Shown here: in pieces, positions 1 to 7,801 of the stretch | Numbering within the stretch: the stretch's first letter is position 1 | How the letters are laid out: the number at the start of each line of letters is the position of its first letter | Assembly (NCBI GenBank): GCA_944324555.1 | Contig: CALUWU010000022.1 | Coordinates: 1-50,958, forward strand | Source of the DNA: an uncultured Desulfovibrio sp. | Lineage (GTDB): Bacteria; Desulfobacterota; Desulfovibrionia; Desulfovibrionales; Desulfovibrionaceae | Reading direction: 5' to 3' | Length of the DNA: 50,958 nucleotides | The notes under the pieces: generated by a model | Databases searched by the model: none | The model's input: only the letters and a program-made list of their open reading frames with translations | Told to the model about the DNA's origin: nothing | Program-made: the position numbers and the translations under genes

Positions 1-1
1 G

Positions 2-394
2 GATGATGCAGCAGCCCAGAGCGTCCGTCCCGCCTTGCCTGCCGAGACCGCCGCGGCGGAGGAGCCCGAGGCTGAACCTAAGCGCCCCGCAAACAAGGTC
101 AAAGGGCTACTGCTTGTGAAATGCCCCGAGTGCCACGGCCGGTTCACGACTGTGGCTCGCGATTGGGTGTCTGAAATGGGGTGCAGCTGCGGAAACAAGA
201 TTCAGCTGGGCAAGGACAACACGGCACGTTTCGAGTTTACTTGCAAAGCCTGCAACAGTTTGAACTATGGACGCACCAACATCGATGAATCCTACATTCC
301 GGCCGGGTCCATTTCCTGTTTCTGCGGAGCGCCGGGCCCTGAGCTGGTCTGGCGCCCGGATATCCGCGAATACCGGGAAAAGGAGGGAACCTGA
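2..394 (+). CDS. Double zinc-ribbon protein, phage-type (5' partial)
   Basis: The reading frame is open to the left edge, so the gene begins outside the window; a TTG at 35 is possible but unnecessary as a start. The visible part has an Ala/Glu/Pro-rich linker, then two similar cysteine modules: CPEC followed about 17 residues later by CSC, and CKAC followed about 20 residues later by CFC. Each has the C-x2-C...C-x-C spacing of a small zinc ribbon. Such proteins are common among the uncharacterised genes of prophages in this bacterial group, and the next two short frames also look phage-derived. Zinc binding is inferred from the cysteines; the biological role is unknown. It ends in TGA at 392-394, which overlaps the ATG of the next tiny ORF. 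Confidence 0.7.
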   Translation, partial: DDAAAQSVRPALPAETAAAEEPEAEPKRPANKVKGLLLVKCPECHGRFTTVARDWVSEMGCSCGNKIQLGKDNTARFEFTCKACNSLNYGRTNIDESYIPAGSISCFCGAPGPELVWRPDIREYREKEGT

Positions 395-444
395 TGGGGT
401 CTGACCGGATCGGAAGCCGGATGGTAACAAATAATCGGAGGTGA
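394..444 (+). CDS. Possible 16-residue ORF coupled to the preceding gene
   Basis: An ATG at 394 overlaps the TGA of the preceding gene (TGATG) and opens a frame of 16 codons ending in TGA at 442-444. The last codons contain CGGAGG, a ribosome site for the ATG at 451. It may be a real leader-like peptide or only the spacer that carries this ribosome site. No family is recognised. Confidence 0.25.
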   Translation: MGSDRIGSRMVTNNRR

Positions 445-450
445 CGCCCA

Positions 451-497
451 TGGAATACACAGAAAAGGTGGCCTGGCTGCGGCGGTATCGGGAGCTA
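451..497 (+). pseudogene. Truncated phage gene start (DUF1492-like N-terminus)
   Basis: A good ribosome site (CGGAGGTGA) precedes an ATG at 451. The first residues, MEYTEKVAWLRRYREL, resemble the start of small phage regulatory proteins of the DUF1492 type, which typically open with a Trp-Leu-Arg-Arg-Tyr-Arg segment before a coiled coil. The resemblance stops at about position 495, where the sequence becomes the antisense of the ABC permease gene, whose stop codon is at 495-497. The frame stays open for a long way only because it runs antisense to a GC-rich gene. I read this as a phage gene cut off by a recombination or deletion junction. The family assignment rests on 16 residues and is tentative. 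Confidence 0.45.
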
Positions 498-1631
498 GAC
501 CCTGCGCCGGAACATGGACACCGCCACAAGGATGCAGACAAGGGCGATCAGGGCGATTTTTCCCAGACTGAGCAGGGCGGCGGAGAGGGAGATGTCCTTG
601 AGAAAGACGCCCTGCGCCAGCGTCGTGAAGTGGCGGACAGGATTCAGTTCGCTGGCGCGTTGCAGAAAGAGGGGCATGTTCATGACGGGAGTGACGGCGC
701 CGGAAATGAGGATGCAGGGCACGCCAACGGTGAAGGCGCCGAGAAAAGCCTGCTGCTGCGTGGCCGCAATGGACGATATCATGAGACCGACGCCGCCGGA
801 GGCCAGGGCAAAAATGAAGACGGCGGCGTACAGCAGAAGGACAGAACCGCTGAAGGGAACGCCGAAGCCGAAAACGGTAATCAGCAGAAAGATGGTTCCG
901 TGGACAAGACCGATGATGCAGCCGGGCAGGAGCTTGGCGAGGGCGATCTCCGTAGGCGTTGCCGGAGAGGCCAGAAGCTGGTCGAACGTGCCGACCTCGC
1001 GCTCGCGCGCAACGGAAAGCCCCGTAACGACAAGACCGAGCATGAAACTCAGCATACCGATCAGGTTGGGCAGAAAGAACCATTGAAATTCAAGATTCGG
1101 ATTGAACCAGCAACGGATGTGAAGATTGACGGCGGGAATGTCCGTCGGGCCTTGCGCGGCCATGAGGCTGCGCGGCAGGCTTGCCGCCACGTCCGCCAGA
1201 ATGGTTTGCAGATAGTAGGCGGCAATCTGGGAGGCGTTGGCGCGCCGCCCGTCCAGTATGACCTGCACCGCGGCTTCTTCGCCCGCTGCGGCCCTGCGGG
1301 AGAGTTCCTGCCCCAGAACAAGCGCGAGAAGCGCGCGTTCGCCGTCGATGACCGGCGCGATGTCGGCCTCGGAGGTCAGAAAGAAGACGTGGCGGAAGGT
1401 GGGGGAACCGCGCAGGCGGTGCAGGATTTCTTCCGCCAGCGCGCCGCCGTCCCGATTCAGCACGGCGACGTCCACGTTTCGCACTTCCAGCGTTGCCGCC
1501 CAGCCGAAAAGGACGATCTGCATCAGCGGCGGCACGACCAGCATGATGCGGGAGACGCGATTGCTGAAAAGGACAAGCAGCTCCTTGCGGACGATGGTCG
1601 TCAGGCGCCGCCATTGCGGCAGGATGGTCAT
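495..1631 (-). CDS. ABC-2 type permease, efflux operon (YbhR-like)
   Basis: A 378-residue inner-membrane permease of the ABC-2 superfamily. It has an N-terminal amphipathic and transmembrane segment (residues about 15-40), a large periplasmic loop with beta/alpha character, and a cluster of C-terminal membrane helices including the stretch around FLPNLIGMLSF, as in YbhS/YbhR and YhhJ proteins. The start is the ATG at 1631, overlapping the upstream permease stop by 4 bp (ATGA). Any longer frame only runs antisense-free through the upstream gene. It is the last gene of a four-gene operon and would pair with the neighbouring permease to form the channel for the tandem ATPase. It ends exactly where prophage-like DNA begins, so any original 3' flank or terminator has been lost. 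Confidence 0.93.
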   Translation of the reverse strand: MTILPQWRRLTTIVRKELLVLFSNRVSRIMLVVPPLMQIVLFGWAATLEVRNVDVAVLNRDGGALAEEILHRLRGSPTFRHVFFLTSEADIAPVIDGERALLALVLGQELSRRAAAGEEAAVQVILDGRRANASQIAAYYLQTILADVAASLPRSLMAAQGPTDIPAVNLHIRCWFNPNLEFQWFFLPNLIGMLSFMLGLVVTGLSVAREREVGTFDQLLASPATPTEIALAKLLPGCIIGLVHGTIFLLITVFGFGVPFSGSVLLLYAAVFIFALASGGVGLMISSIAATQQQAFLGAFTVGVPCILISGAVTPVMNMPLFLQRASELNPVRHFTTLAQGVFLKDISLSAALLSLGKIALIALVCILVAVSMFRRRV

Positions 1632-2755
1632 TTGTCCAGCCTCTTTTGCAGATTGTGGTAGGTCAGGCCGAGAAAGACCGCGGCCAGCAGGCTCATGAAG
1701 AAGATGCCGTGCAGGAAGACCGGCCAGACGTCGCCCGCCAGAAAGATGGTGCGCATGCAGGTATTGAAGTAGGCGGCGGGAATGAGGCGCGTGATCGCCT
1801 GCAAAATCGGGGGCATGCTGTTGATGTCGAAGACAAAGCCCGACAGCAGCAGGGCGGGGAGGAAGCCGGAAAAGAGTCCGGCCTCCGCCGCCACAAGCTG
1901 CGTGCGGAAGGCCGTGGAAATCAGCAGCCCCTGTCCCAGCGCGCAGCACATGAAGACGGAAGAAATAAGCAGCAGCGCCCCGACGGAACCGCGAAAGGGA
2001 ACGTCGAACAGAAGCACAGCGGCGACGCCGCAAAGCCCCATGCTGAAGATGCCCATGCAGAAATAGGGAATCAGCTTGCCCAGCAGAAGCTGGCCGCGAC
2101 TTACCGGCGTGGCGAACATGGCCTCCATGGTGCCGCGCTCCCATTCGCGGGCAAAGACCAGCGACGTGAGCAGGGTGCCTATCAGGGTCATGATGACCGT
2201 GATTGCTCCCGGAATCAGAAAGAAAACGCTGCGCGCCGTCGGATTGTACCAGATGCGCGGCTCCAGACGCAGGGCGCTTTCGACGGAGCGGCCGCCGGGC
2301 GGGAAGGTCTCCTGCCAGCGCAGCACAACGCCCTGGGCATAGCTTTGCATGAAGGTGGCCACGTTGGGTTCCGTACCGTCCACGACAAGAAGCGCCTCCG
2401 CCGGAGCGCCGCGTTGCAGGGCGGCGTCCATATCCTGATGCAGCACAAGCACGCCCTGCACGACGGAATCGCGCATGAGGCGTTCCGCTTCCTTCATATG
2501 ACGTACCGGGTGCGTCCTGAACCACGGCGAATGGGCAAAGGCGGTTTCCAGCCCCCGGGAGTGGACGCCTCCGCTCTGATTGAGAACCGCCAGTTGCAGG
2601 ACGCCGGGGTCAAGGCTGATACCGAAGCCGAAGAGAAGCAGGAAGAGCAGCGGCAGAACGCCCGCCACAAGGTAGGACGAGGGGTCCCGGACGATCTGGC
2701 GAAATTCCTTGAGAATGAGCGCGCCCAGCTGTCGGGTCCAGAGTCGTCCGCTCAT
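1628..2755 (-). CDS. ABC-2 type permease, efflux operon (YbhS-like)
   Basis: A 375-residue ABC-2 permease starting MSGRLWTRQLGALILKEF at the ATG at 2755, which overlaps the ATPase stop by 4 bp. The N-terminal motif KEFRQIVRDPSS and a first membrane helix (about residues 22-42) are typical of this family. A periplasmic domain follows, then five or so hydrophobic segments from about residue 175, including FVFAREWERGTMEAMFATPV, the conserved cytoplasmic coupling segment of ABC-2 exporters. Its sister permease follows directly. Together with the tandem ATPase and membrane fusion protein it should form an envelope-spanning exporter for drugs or other amphipathic compounds; the substrate cannot be read from the sequence. 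Confidence 0.94.
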   Translation of the reverse strand: MSGRLWTRQLGALILKEFRQIVRDPSSYLVAGVLPLLFLLLFGFGISLDPGVLQLAVLNQSGGVHSRGLETAFAHSPWFRTHPVRHMKEAERLMRDSVVQGVLVLHQDMDAALQRGAPAEALLVVDGTEPNVATFMQSYAQGVVLRWQETFPPGGRSVESALRLEPRIWYNPTARSVFFLIPGAITVIMTLIGTLLTSLVFAREWERGTMEAMFATPVSRGQLLLGKLIPYFCMGIFSMGLCGVAAVLLFDVPFRGSVGALLLISSVFMCCALGQGLLISTAFRTQLVAAEAGLFSGFLPALLLSGFVFDINSMPPILQAITRLIPAAYFNTCMRTIFLAGDVWPVFLHGIFFMSLLAAVFLGLTYHNLQKRLDK

Positions 2756-4494
2756 GACGCGTCTCCGCAGTTTCTCTGTTCTTCGATGCAGGCGATGAAA
2801 GCCTCTTCCAGCGTGGGGTTGGGATGTCCGGTCGCGCGGGCGCATTCCTCCTTGAGCGCGTCCGGCGTTCCCATGCGAATGACGACGCCGTTGTTGATCA
2901 GGGCAAGGCGGTCGCAGTATTCGGCTTCTTCCATGAAATGCGTGGTGACAAGGACGGCCGTGCCCGCGGCGGTCAGGGCGAGGATATGTTTCCAGAAATC
3001 GCGACGGGTGCGGGCGTCCACGCCGGAAGTGGGCTCGTCAAGAAAGAGCACCGGCGGCTCGTGCAGGGTGGCGCACAGCAGGGCCAGCCGCTGCTTTTGC
3101 CCGAGCGGAAGCTCTTCCGTCCGCTGGCGCATGGCGTCGCGCAGGCCGAGCGCCGCGCACAGTTCGGGAATGCGTTCGGCCTGCCGTCGTCTGTCCACGC
3201 CGTAGAGATCGGCCGCGACATGGATATTTTGCAGAACTGTCAGTTCGGGATAGAGAGAAAACTTTTGCGCCATGTAGCCCAGCCGGGCGCGCGCCGCGCT
3301 GCTCGCGCGCAGAAGATCCACCCCGGCGACGGAACACTGCCCGGAAGTGGGGCGGGACAGGCCGCAGAGCATGCGGAAGGTGGTCGACTTGCCCGCGCCG
3401 TTGGGCCCGAGCAGCCCGAAGATTTCTCCCGCGCGCACCTGAAAGCTGATGTTCGCCGCGGCCGTGAAGGTTCCGAAACGCTTTGTCAGACCGCTGGCGA
3501 CAATGCGCTCTTCCGTGTCGATCTCGTGCGTTCTGTCCATGCCGCCGAAAGGGGAGGGCGTTTGCAGCATGCCGCCAAGGGCGCTCATGTAGGCGTCTTC
3601 AAGCCGGGGCTGCGCGGCGACGCCGCCGTCGGCCTCAAGAAGACGGTACAGGGATGGGGGCGCCTGTTCCCGCAGCACAAGACGCAGGGCGCTCCCCTGT
3701 ACGACAGCGTCGTCCACGCCTTCGCGCTCGGTCCATTCCTGAAGGACGCGCCGCCGTTCCTCCGGCTTTGGAGAAAGAAAGAAGACCCGGCCCCGCGCCC
3801 TGTCGGCCATGACCTGCGGCGAACCGGCGAAGAGCAGGCCGCCTTCGTCCAGCATGAGAATTTCCGGGCAGCGGGCGGCTTCGTCCAGATAGGCCGTTGA
3901 CCAGACGATGGTCATGCCGTTGCGGCTCAGTTCCCCGACCATTTCCCAGAGTTCGCGCCGGGAAAGCGGATCGACGCCCACGCCGGGTTCGTCCAGAAGG
4001 AGCAGGCGCGGCGCACCCAGCAGGGCGCAGGCAATGCCCAGTTTCTGTTTCATGCCGCCGGAAAGGCGCCCGGCAAGGCGTTCCGTGAAGGGGCCGAGGG
4101 ATGTGAAGGCCAGCAGGCGAGCGAAGATGGCCGCGCGCTCCTCGCCTTCCACGCCGCGCAGACGGGCGTGCAGCTCCAGATTTGCCCGGACCGAAAGATC
4201 CTCATACAGGCCGAAACGCTGCGGCATGTAGCCGATGCTGTTGGGAGAGGCGGCGAGCAGCGCCGCGGCGTCCATGCCGAAGATGCGGACGCTCCCGCTC
4301 GTCGGGCGCATCAATCCGGCCATGAGGCGGAGGAGGGTCGTCTTGCCCGCCGCGTCGGGGCCGACAAGACCGGTAATGCGTCCCGGAGTTATCCGGGCGT
4401 CGATGCCGCGCAGGGCTTCCCGGGCGCCGAAACGCATGCCCAGGTTCCGCAGGACGACGGCGGCGTCGGGTTGTCCGGCAACGGGCGCGTTCAT
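2752..4494 (-). CDS. Tandem ABC transporter ATPase (YbhF-like)
   Basis: A 580-residue protein with two ABC nucleotide-binding domains in one chain. Domain 1 (about residues 12-240) has Walker A GPDAAGKTT, signature LSGGMKQK and Walker B LLLLDEP. Its Walker A has Asp-Ala in place of the usual Asn-Gly, but the Gly-Lys-Thr core is intact. Domain 2 (about 332-560) has Walker A GPNGAGKST, a signature reading LPLGQKQRL instead of LSGGQ, and Walker B VLFLDEPTSGVD. The altered second signature is familiar in YbhF-type proteins and does not imply inactivation. The gene overlaps both neighbours by 4 bp, so translation is probably coupled. It would power the two ABC-2 permeases encoded downstream. Confidence 0.96.
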   Translation of the reverse strand: MNAPVAGQPDAAVVLRNLGMRFGAREALRGIDARITPGRITGLVGPDAAGKTTLLRLMAGLMRPTSGSVRIFGMDAAALLAASPNSIGYMPQRFGLYEDLSVRANLELHARLRGVEGEERAAIFARLLAFTSLGPFTERLAGRLSGGMKQKLGIACALLGAPRLLLLDEPGVGVDPLSRRELWEMVGELSRNGMTIVWSTAYLDEAARCPEILMLDEGGLLFAGSPQVMADRARGRVFFLSPKPEERRRVLQEWTEREGVDDAVVQGSALRLVLREQAPPSLYRLLEADGGVAAQPRLEDAYMSALGGMLQTPSPFGGMDRTHEIDTEERIVASGLTKRFGTFTAAANISFQVRAGEIFGLLGPNGAGKSTTFRMLCGLSRPTSGQCSVAGVDLLRASSAARARLGYMAQKFSLYPELTVLQNIHVAADLYGVDRRRQAERIPELCAALGLRDAMRQRTEELPLGQKQRLALLCATLHEPPVLFLDEPTSGVDARTRRDFWKHILALTAAGTAVLVTTHFMEEAEYCDRLALINNGVVIRMGTPDALKEECARATGHPNPTLEEAFIACIEEQRNCGDAS

Positions 4495-5498
4495 GAAGGG
4501 CGGTCCTTCTCGTTCGGCAGAAAGACGCGCACGGGCATGCCCTGACGCATGATGTTTTCAGGATCTTCCACCTGAACGCGAATACGGTAGACCAGCGAGG
4601 TCCGCACTTCGTAGGTTTCCACGTTCTTGGGCGTAAATTCCGCCGAGGGCGCGATAAAGCCAACATGCCCGATAAAGCGGCGGCCCGGGGCGGCGTCGAC
4701 CTCCGCCTCCACGCGCATGCCCGGCCGGATGCGACCCAGACGGGCCTCGTCGACGTAGACGCGGAGCCAGACGGGATTGACGAGGCTCAGGGTGTAGACC
4801 GTGCGTCCGGCGTCCACGATGGCCCCTGCCTCGCGGGCGCGCGTCAGGACAACGCCGTCCTGCGGGGCGACGAGTTCGGCGTCGCGCAGGCGGATGCCCG
4901 CCTGCCGCAGGTTGGCTTCCATGGCCGCGACGGCGGCGCGCTGCCCGGCAATGTCTTCTTCCCGGTATCCCGCGCTGACAAGCGCCAGCTGTTCCTCGGC
5001 GGCGGCCAGCTTGGCCGCGGCATTGCGATAGGTGCCCCGGGCGTTGTCCAGTTCCTTCTGGGAAACGGCGTTGCCCGACCGCATGGCTTCCACGCGCCGC
5101 AGATTGATGCGCGCATTCTCCGCGAGGGCCGCCGCGGCGGCGGCGTCCGCCCGCGCTCCGGCTATTTCCTCGCTGCGGTAGCCGTGCTCCAGACGTTGCA
5201 GGGCCGCCTGCTGCTGTTCCAGCTGGGCGCGGGTCAGCGCCTCTTCAACCTCCAGCAGATCCGTATCCAGACGGGCGAGCGGCTGCCCCTGCCGCACATA
5301 TTCACCTTCTTCCGCCAGAACGGCGGCAATACGGCCGCCGACGCGAAAGGCGACGTCAACCTGACGTATTTCCACATTGCCTTGCAGGATCGCGCCGTTG
5401 CCGTCGTCGTCGCGTCCGAGCCAGAAGAAGACGGCCAGCGCCGCGACAAGGATCGCGCACCCTGCGGCCGTTCGTTTGCCTGCGGCGGGGATTCCCAT
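4491..5498 (-). CDS. HlyD-family membrane fusion protein (YbhG-like)
   Basis: A 335-residue periplasmic adaptor starting MGIPAAGKRTAAGCAIL at the ATG at 5498, preceded by GGAGG with good spacing; a longer upstream frame has no comparable ribosome site. One N-terminal membrane anchor (about residues 9-28) is followed by a half-barrel/biotinyl-like segment (GNVEIRQVDVAFRVGG), a long Ala/Glu/Arg-rich coiled-coil hairpin (about 85-200) and the second half of the lipoyl and beta-barrel domains (APQDGVVL, VRVFLPNE). This architecture links an inner-membrane ABC exporter to an outer-membrane channel. It is the first gene of the operon. It is not accompanied by a type I secretion ATPase, so I do not link it to export of the RTX-like protein at 34900-36045. 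Confidence 0.94.
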   Translation of the reverse strand: MGIPAAGKRTAAGCAILVAALAVFFWLGRDDDGNGAILQGNVEIRQVDVAFRVGGRIAAVLAEEGEYVRQGQPLARLDTDLLEVEEALTRAQLEQQQAALQRLEHGYRSEEIAGARADAAAAAALAENARINLRRVEAMRSGNAVSQKELDNARGTYRNAAAKLAAAEEQLALVSAGYREEDIAGQRAAVAAMEANLRQAGIRLRDAELVAPQDGVVLTRAREAGAIVDAGRTVYTLSLVNPVWLRVYVDEARLGRIRPGMRVEAEVDAAPGRRFIGHVGFIAPSAEFTPKNVETYEVRTSLVYRIRVQVEDPENIMRQGMPVRVFLPNEKDRPS

Positions 5499-5571
5499 AG
5501 CGCCCTCCGGGGCCTGAGTCGCGGATTCCGTCGGCCCCCGCGCGTTTCCGGGAGCGGAGCGGCCTGAAATT

Positions 5572-5593
5572 CTTGGCGGCGCGCGCCGCCAAG
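5572..5593. repeat. Perfect 22-bp palindrome in the 5499-5800 spacer
   Basis: Arms CTTGGCGGC and GCCGCCAAG flank GCGC, giving a perfect palindrome followed by TTCGAA. It lies about 75 bp upstream of the HlyD start (minus strand) and about 210 bp upstream of the EamA start (plus strand), in the 302-bp divergent spacer 5499-5800. It could be a dyad operator for either gene or a structural hairpin; it lacks a directly adjacent T-run, so a terminator is less likely. I see no convincing sigma70 promoter or other gene in this spacer. Confidence 0.5.
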
Positions 5594-5800
5594 TTCGAAA
5601 AAAGAGTTTTGCGCCGGCCGGTTTGCCGTTTTCGACGGCTTCGGACAGGGCGCGCGGATTCCGGGAAAAATGAAGCTGTTTCAGGATAGCCCTTCGCGCG
5701 GCATGAGGCAATGGGGCCGCCGCACGACGCGGCGCGGGGGCGGTTCCTTTCCGGGGGGCATGAGCGTAAGCTGGTGAAAAAAGAGCGAGGAGGATGGAAA

Positions 5801-6214
5801 ATGTGGAAATGGTATGCGCTGCTGTCGGCCCTGTTTGCCGCGCTGACGGCGATTTTTGCCAAGGTGGGCGTGCGGAATGTGCATCCTGATCTTGCGACGG
5901 CGCTGCGCGTCAGCGTCATCCTTGTGATGACGTGGGGCATTGCGCTGTGCGGCGGCGGGCTGCGTCAGCTCAAGGACGTCGACGGGCGATCCCTGCTGTT
6001 TCTGGTCTTGTCGGCGCTGGCGACGGGAGCGTCGTGGCTGTTTTACTTCCGGGCGCTGCAATGCGGCGACGCCTCGAAGGTGGCGCCCATAGACAAGTTG
6101 AGCGTCGCCATAACTATCTTTCTTTCCATTGTGCTGCTGGGGGAACCCGCGGAACTCAAGACCATTATCGGCGGTCTGCTGATCACCTGCGGTTCGCTGG
6201 TGCTGTTGCTCTAG
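5801..6214 (+). CDS. EamA/DMT-family membrane protein, single-domain (half size)
   Basis: A 137-residue hydrophobic protein starting MWKWYALLSALFAALTAIF at 5801 behind GAGGAGG (5787-5793). An ATG further upstream in frame has no ribosome site. Four to five membrane helices can be drawn (about residues 3-22, 30-50, 62-82, 92-108 and 115-135). The segments KVGVRNVHPDLATALR and LGEPAELKTIIGGLLI are typical of one EamA repeat of the drug/metabolite transporter superfamily. Full-size family members carry two repeats (about 300 residues), so this one must work as a dimer, as small multidrug-resistance-like proteins do. The substrate is unknown. It is a single-gene unit convergent with the glycan locus. 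Confidence 0.9.
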   Translation: MWKWYALLSALFAALTAIFAKVGVRNVHPDLATALRVSVILVMTWGIALCGGGLRQLKDVDGRSLLFLVLSALATGASWLFYFRALQCGDASKVAPIDKLSVAITIFLSIVLLGEPAELKTIIGGLLITCGSLVLLL

Positions 6215-6236
6215 GCGCGGGACTCCGTTCTGAACG

Positions 6237-6275
6237 CGCGCGGCCGTCCCTTACGAGGGGACGCTCCGCCGCGCG
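6237..6275. terminator. Hairpin between convergent genes
   Basis: CGCGCGG (6237-6243) pairs with CCGCGCG (6269-6275), and GTCCC (6246-6250) with GGGAC (6258-6262). The hairpin covers the end of the glycosyltransferase gene on the minus strand and lies 22 bp after the EamA stop. There is no T-run, so it may be a weak bidirectional terminator or an RNA-stabilising stem. Confidence 0.4.
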
Positions 6276-7408
6276 GCGTCGGCCAGCGCTTCATGAACGG
6301 CGGCGATCATGGCCTCGCGGAAATGCCGGCGGGAAAAGGTCGCGGCGTGGGCGCGCAGACTTTCGGCGGACCAGTGTTCGCCTTCCGCTTCAAAGGCCTC
6401 CAGGGCTTCGATCAGCGACTCGGGCGTCTGGCGCGTGAAAAAGCGTCCGGTCTCGCCGTCCTTGACGGTGTCCAGAGCGCCGCCCGCCTTGTAGGCGATG
6501 ACGGGACGCCCGGCGGCCATGGCCTCAACGGGCGTGATGCCGAAATCTTCCTGCCCCGGCAGGAGAAATGCCTTGCAGCCGGCATACAACGCCGGCAGCA
6601 CGGCGTCGTCGACCCGGCCGAGAAAGCGGACGGTCGGCCCGGCCATGGATTCCAGACGGGCCCGCTCCGGGCCGTCGCCCGCGACGACGAGCGTCTTGCC
6701 CGCCCGGGTGCATGCCGCGACGGCCAGATCGACCCTTTTGTAACAGACAAGCTCGCCAAGACAGAGATAATAGCTTCCGGCCGGCGCCTGCGGCGGCGCG
6801 AGGCTCATGTCCGGCGTCAGAAAGCGTTCAACGTCGACGGGCGGATGTATTACAGAAGCCTCTCTGCCCCACCAGCGCCGCACCCGCTGCCGCACGGTAT
6901 GCGAATTGGCGATGATGCTGTCGATATGCTGGGCCGACAGGTAGTCCCATTGCCGGAGGCGGTGAAAGGCAAGGCGCATGCAGAAGCGCGTGACGGGATC
7001 GACGGCGGCCAGATAGTCCGGATAGGCGTCCCAGAGATAGCGCATGGGGGAATGGCAGTAGCAGATGTGGGGCGTTTCCGTGCGGGTGACGACGCCCTTG
7101 GCCGGGCCGGATTCGCTGGAGATCACCAGGTCGTAGGCGCGCAGGTCAAGCTGTTCCAGCGCCAGCGGCATCAGGGGCAGATAACGCTGATAATGGCGGA
7201 CGCTGCCGGGAAGTTTCTGAATGAACGTCGTGCGGATGGCGTGGGCGCGGATGGTCGGCGAAAGGGCGTCTGGGGATACCACATGCGTAAAGATGTCGGC
7301 CTGCGGGAAGATTTCGCAAAGCGCTTCGATGACTTTTTCGCCGCCGCGCATGGTGGTGAGCCAGTAATGAACGATGGCGACACGAAGGTCGGACAATGAG
7401 GGCTGCAT
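6251..7408 (-). CDS. GT4 glycosyltransferase, mannosyltransferase-like (WbaZ type)
   Basis: A 385-residue GT-B fold enzyme. The N-terminal acceptor half starts [19 protein letters not shown] and includes [19 protein letters not shown], a segment characteristic of WbaZ-like mannosyltransferases. The C-terminal donor half has the GT4 E-x7-E region in [14 protein letters not shown]. It would act at the cytoplasmic face, adding a nucleotide-activated sugar to the growing glycan. GDP-mannose is a plausible donor because phosphomannomutase and mannose-1-phosphate guanylyltransferase genes lie at the other end of the locus. It is the last gene of the minus-strand locus and starts 84 bp after the small DUF4214-like gene. 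Donor and linkage are inferred from family likeness only. Confidence 0.92.
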   Translation of the reverse strand: MQPSLSDLRVAIVHYWLTTMRGGEKVIEALCEIFPQADIFTHVVSPDALSPTIRAHAIRTTFIQKLPGSVRHYQRYLPLMPLALEQLDLRAYDLVISSESGPAKGVVTRTETPHICYCHSPMRYLWDAYPDYLAAVDPVTRFCMRLAFHRLRQWDYLSAQHIDSIIANSHTVRQRVRRWWGREASVIHPPVDVERFLTPDMSLAPPQAPAGSYYLCLGELVCYKRVDLAVAACTRAGKTLVVAGDGPERARLESMAGPTVRFLGRVDDAVLPALYAGCKAFLLPGQEDFGITPVEAMAAGRPVIAYKAGGALDTVKDGETGRFFTRQTPESLIEALEAFEAEGEHWSAESLRAHAATFSRRHFREAMIAAVHEALADAARRSVPS

Positions 7409-7444
7409 GGGCGTCTGGGGGCTAAAGGATGAAAGACAATGCGC

Positions 7445-7483
7445 CCGGAAGCGGCGAAACCGAAAGTTCGACGCCGTTTCCGG
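7445..7483. other. Imperfect inverted repeat upstream of the last GT4 gene
   Basis: CCGGAAGCGGCG (7445-7456) faces CGCCGTTTCCGG (7472-7483), pairing at 11 of 12 positions around a 15-base loop. It occupies the 84-bp gap between the DUF4214-like gene and the last glycosyltransferase gene. No strong T-run follows on the minus strand, so it is more likely an mRNA stem or weak attenuator than a full terminator. Confidence 0.4.
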
Positions 7484-7492
7484 GGGAAATGC

Positions 7493-7801
7493 CTAGCGTC
7501 GTCCGCGCAGCCGCGCCAGCAGGCGCTGCAACGGGAGCGGCGCGTTCAGCCGTTCCGGGCTGAGCAGGAGCGAGAGCAGAATACGCAGCCGTCCCGGCAG
7601 GCTGCGCGCGCGGGCCTCGTAGGCGCGCAGGCCGCTCGGGTCCGCTTCCCGGCGCAGGAGCGTCCGGTAGGCGGCGAGCAGAAAGTCGACCCCGTCAAGG
7701 CGCAGCAGCTCAAGAAGGGCGCGCGGGCTGACAGGAACGACGCGCTCCCCGGCTTCCCGGCGCACGCTCGCCATGAAGGCGCGGCAGTCAAACTTTTCCA
7801 T
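7493..7801 (-). CDS. Small DUF4214-like protein
   Basis: A 102-residue protein starting MEKFDCRAFMASVRREAG at 7801. The ribosome site GGAG lies inside the end of the wzt-like gene, with which it overlaps by 14 bp, so the two are probably coupled in translation. Residues about 40-75 read DGVDFLLAAYRTLLRREADPSG in two halves, the Tyr...Leu-Arg...Asp...Gly pattern of DUF4214 modules. These occur in secreted RTX-like proteins and in or next to glycosyltransferases. The C-terminus is very Leu/Arg-rich. There is no signal peptide or membrane helix. It may bind the glycan machinery or exporter; no function is established. A second DUF4214 domain occurs in the surface protein at 34900-36045. Confidence 0.75.
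   Translation of the reverse strand: MEKFDCRAFMASVRREAGERVVPVSPRALLELLRLDGVDFLLAAYRTLLRREADPSGLRAYEARARSLPGRLRILLSLLLSPERLNAPLPLQRLLARLRGRR

Noticed and set aside
441-1661. Long plus-strand frame (406 codons) continuing the phage-like start through the permease region
   Set aside because: Beyond about position 497 it is the antisense of a well-supported ABC permease and has the low-complexity Gln/Gly/Arg look of GC-rich shadows.
1646-3205. Plus-strand frame of 519 codons
   Set aside because: It lies antisense to the permease and ATPase genes; no domain likeness, and the minus-strand genes have matching motifs and 4-bp overlaps.
4491-5498. HlyD-like adaptor as part of a type I secretion system for the RTX-like protein
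   Set aside because: Its operon partners are ABC-2 permeases and a tandem ATPase, not an HlyB-type peptidase/ATPase, and the surface-protein gene is 30 kb away.
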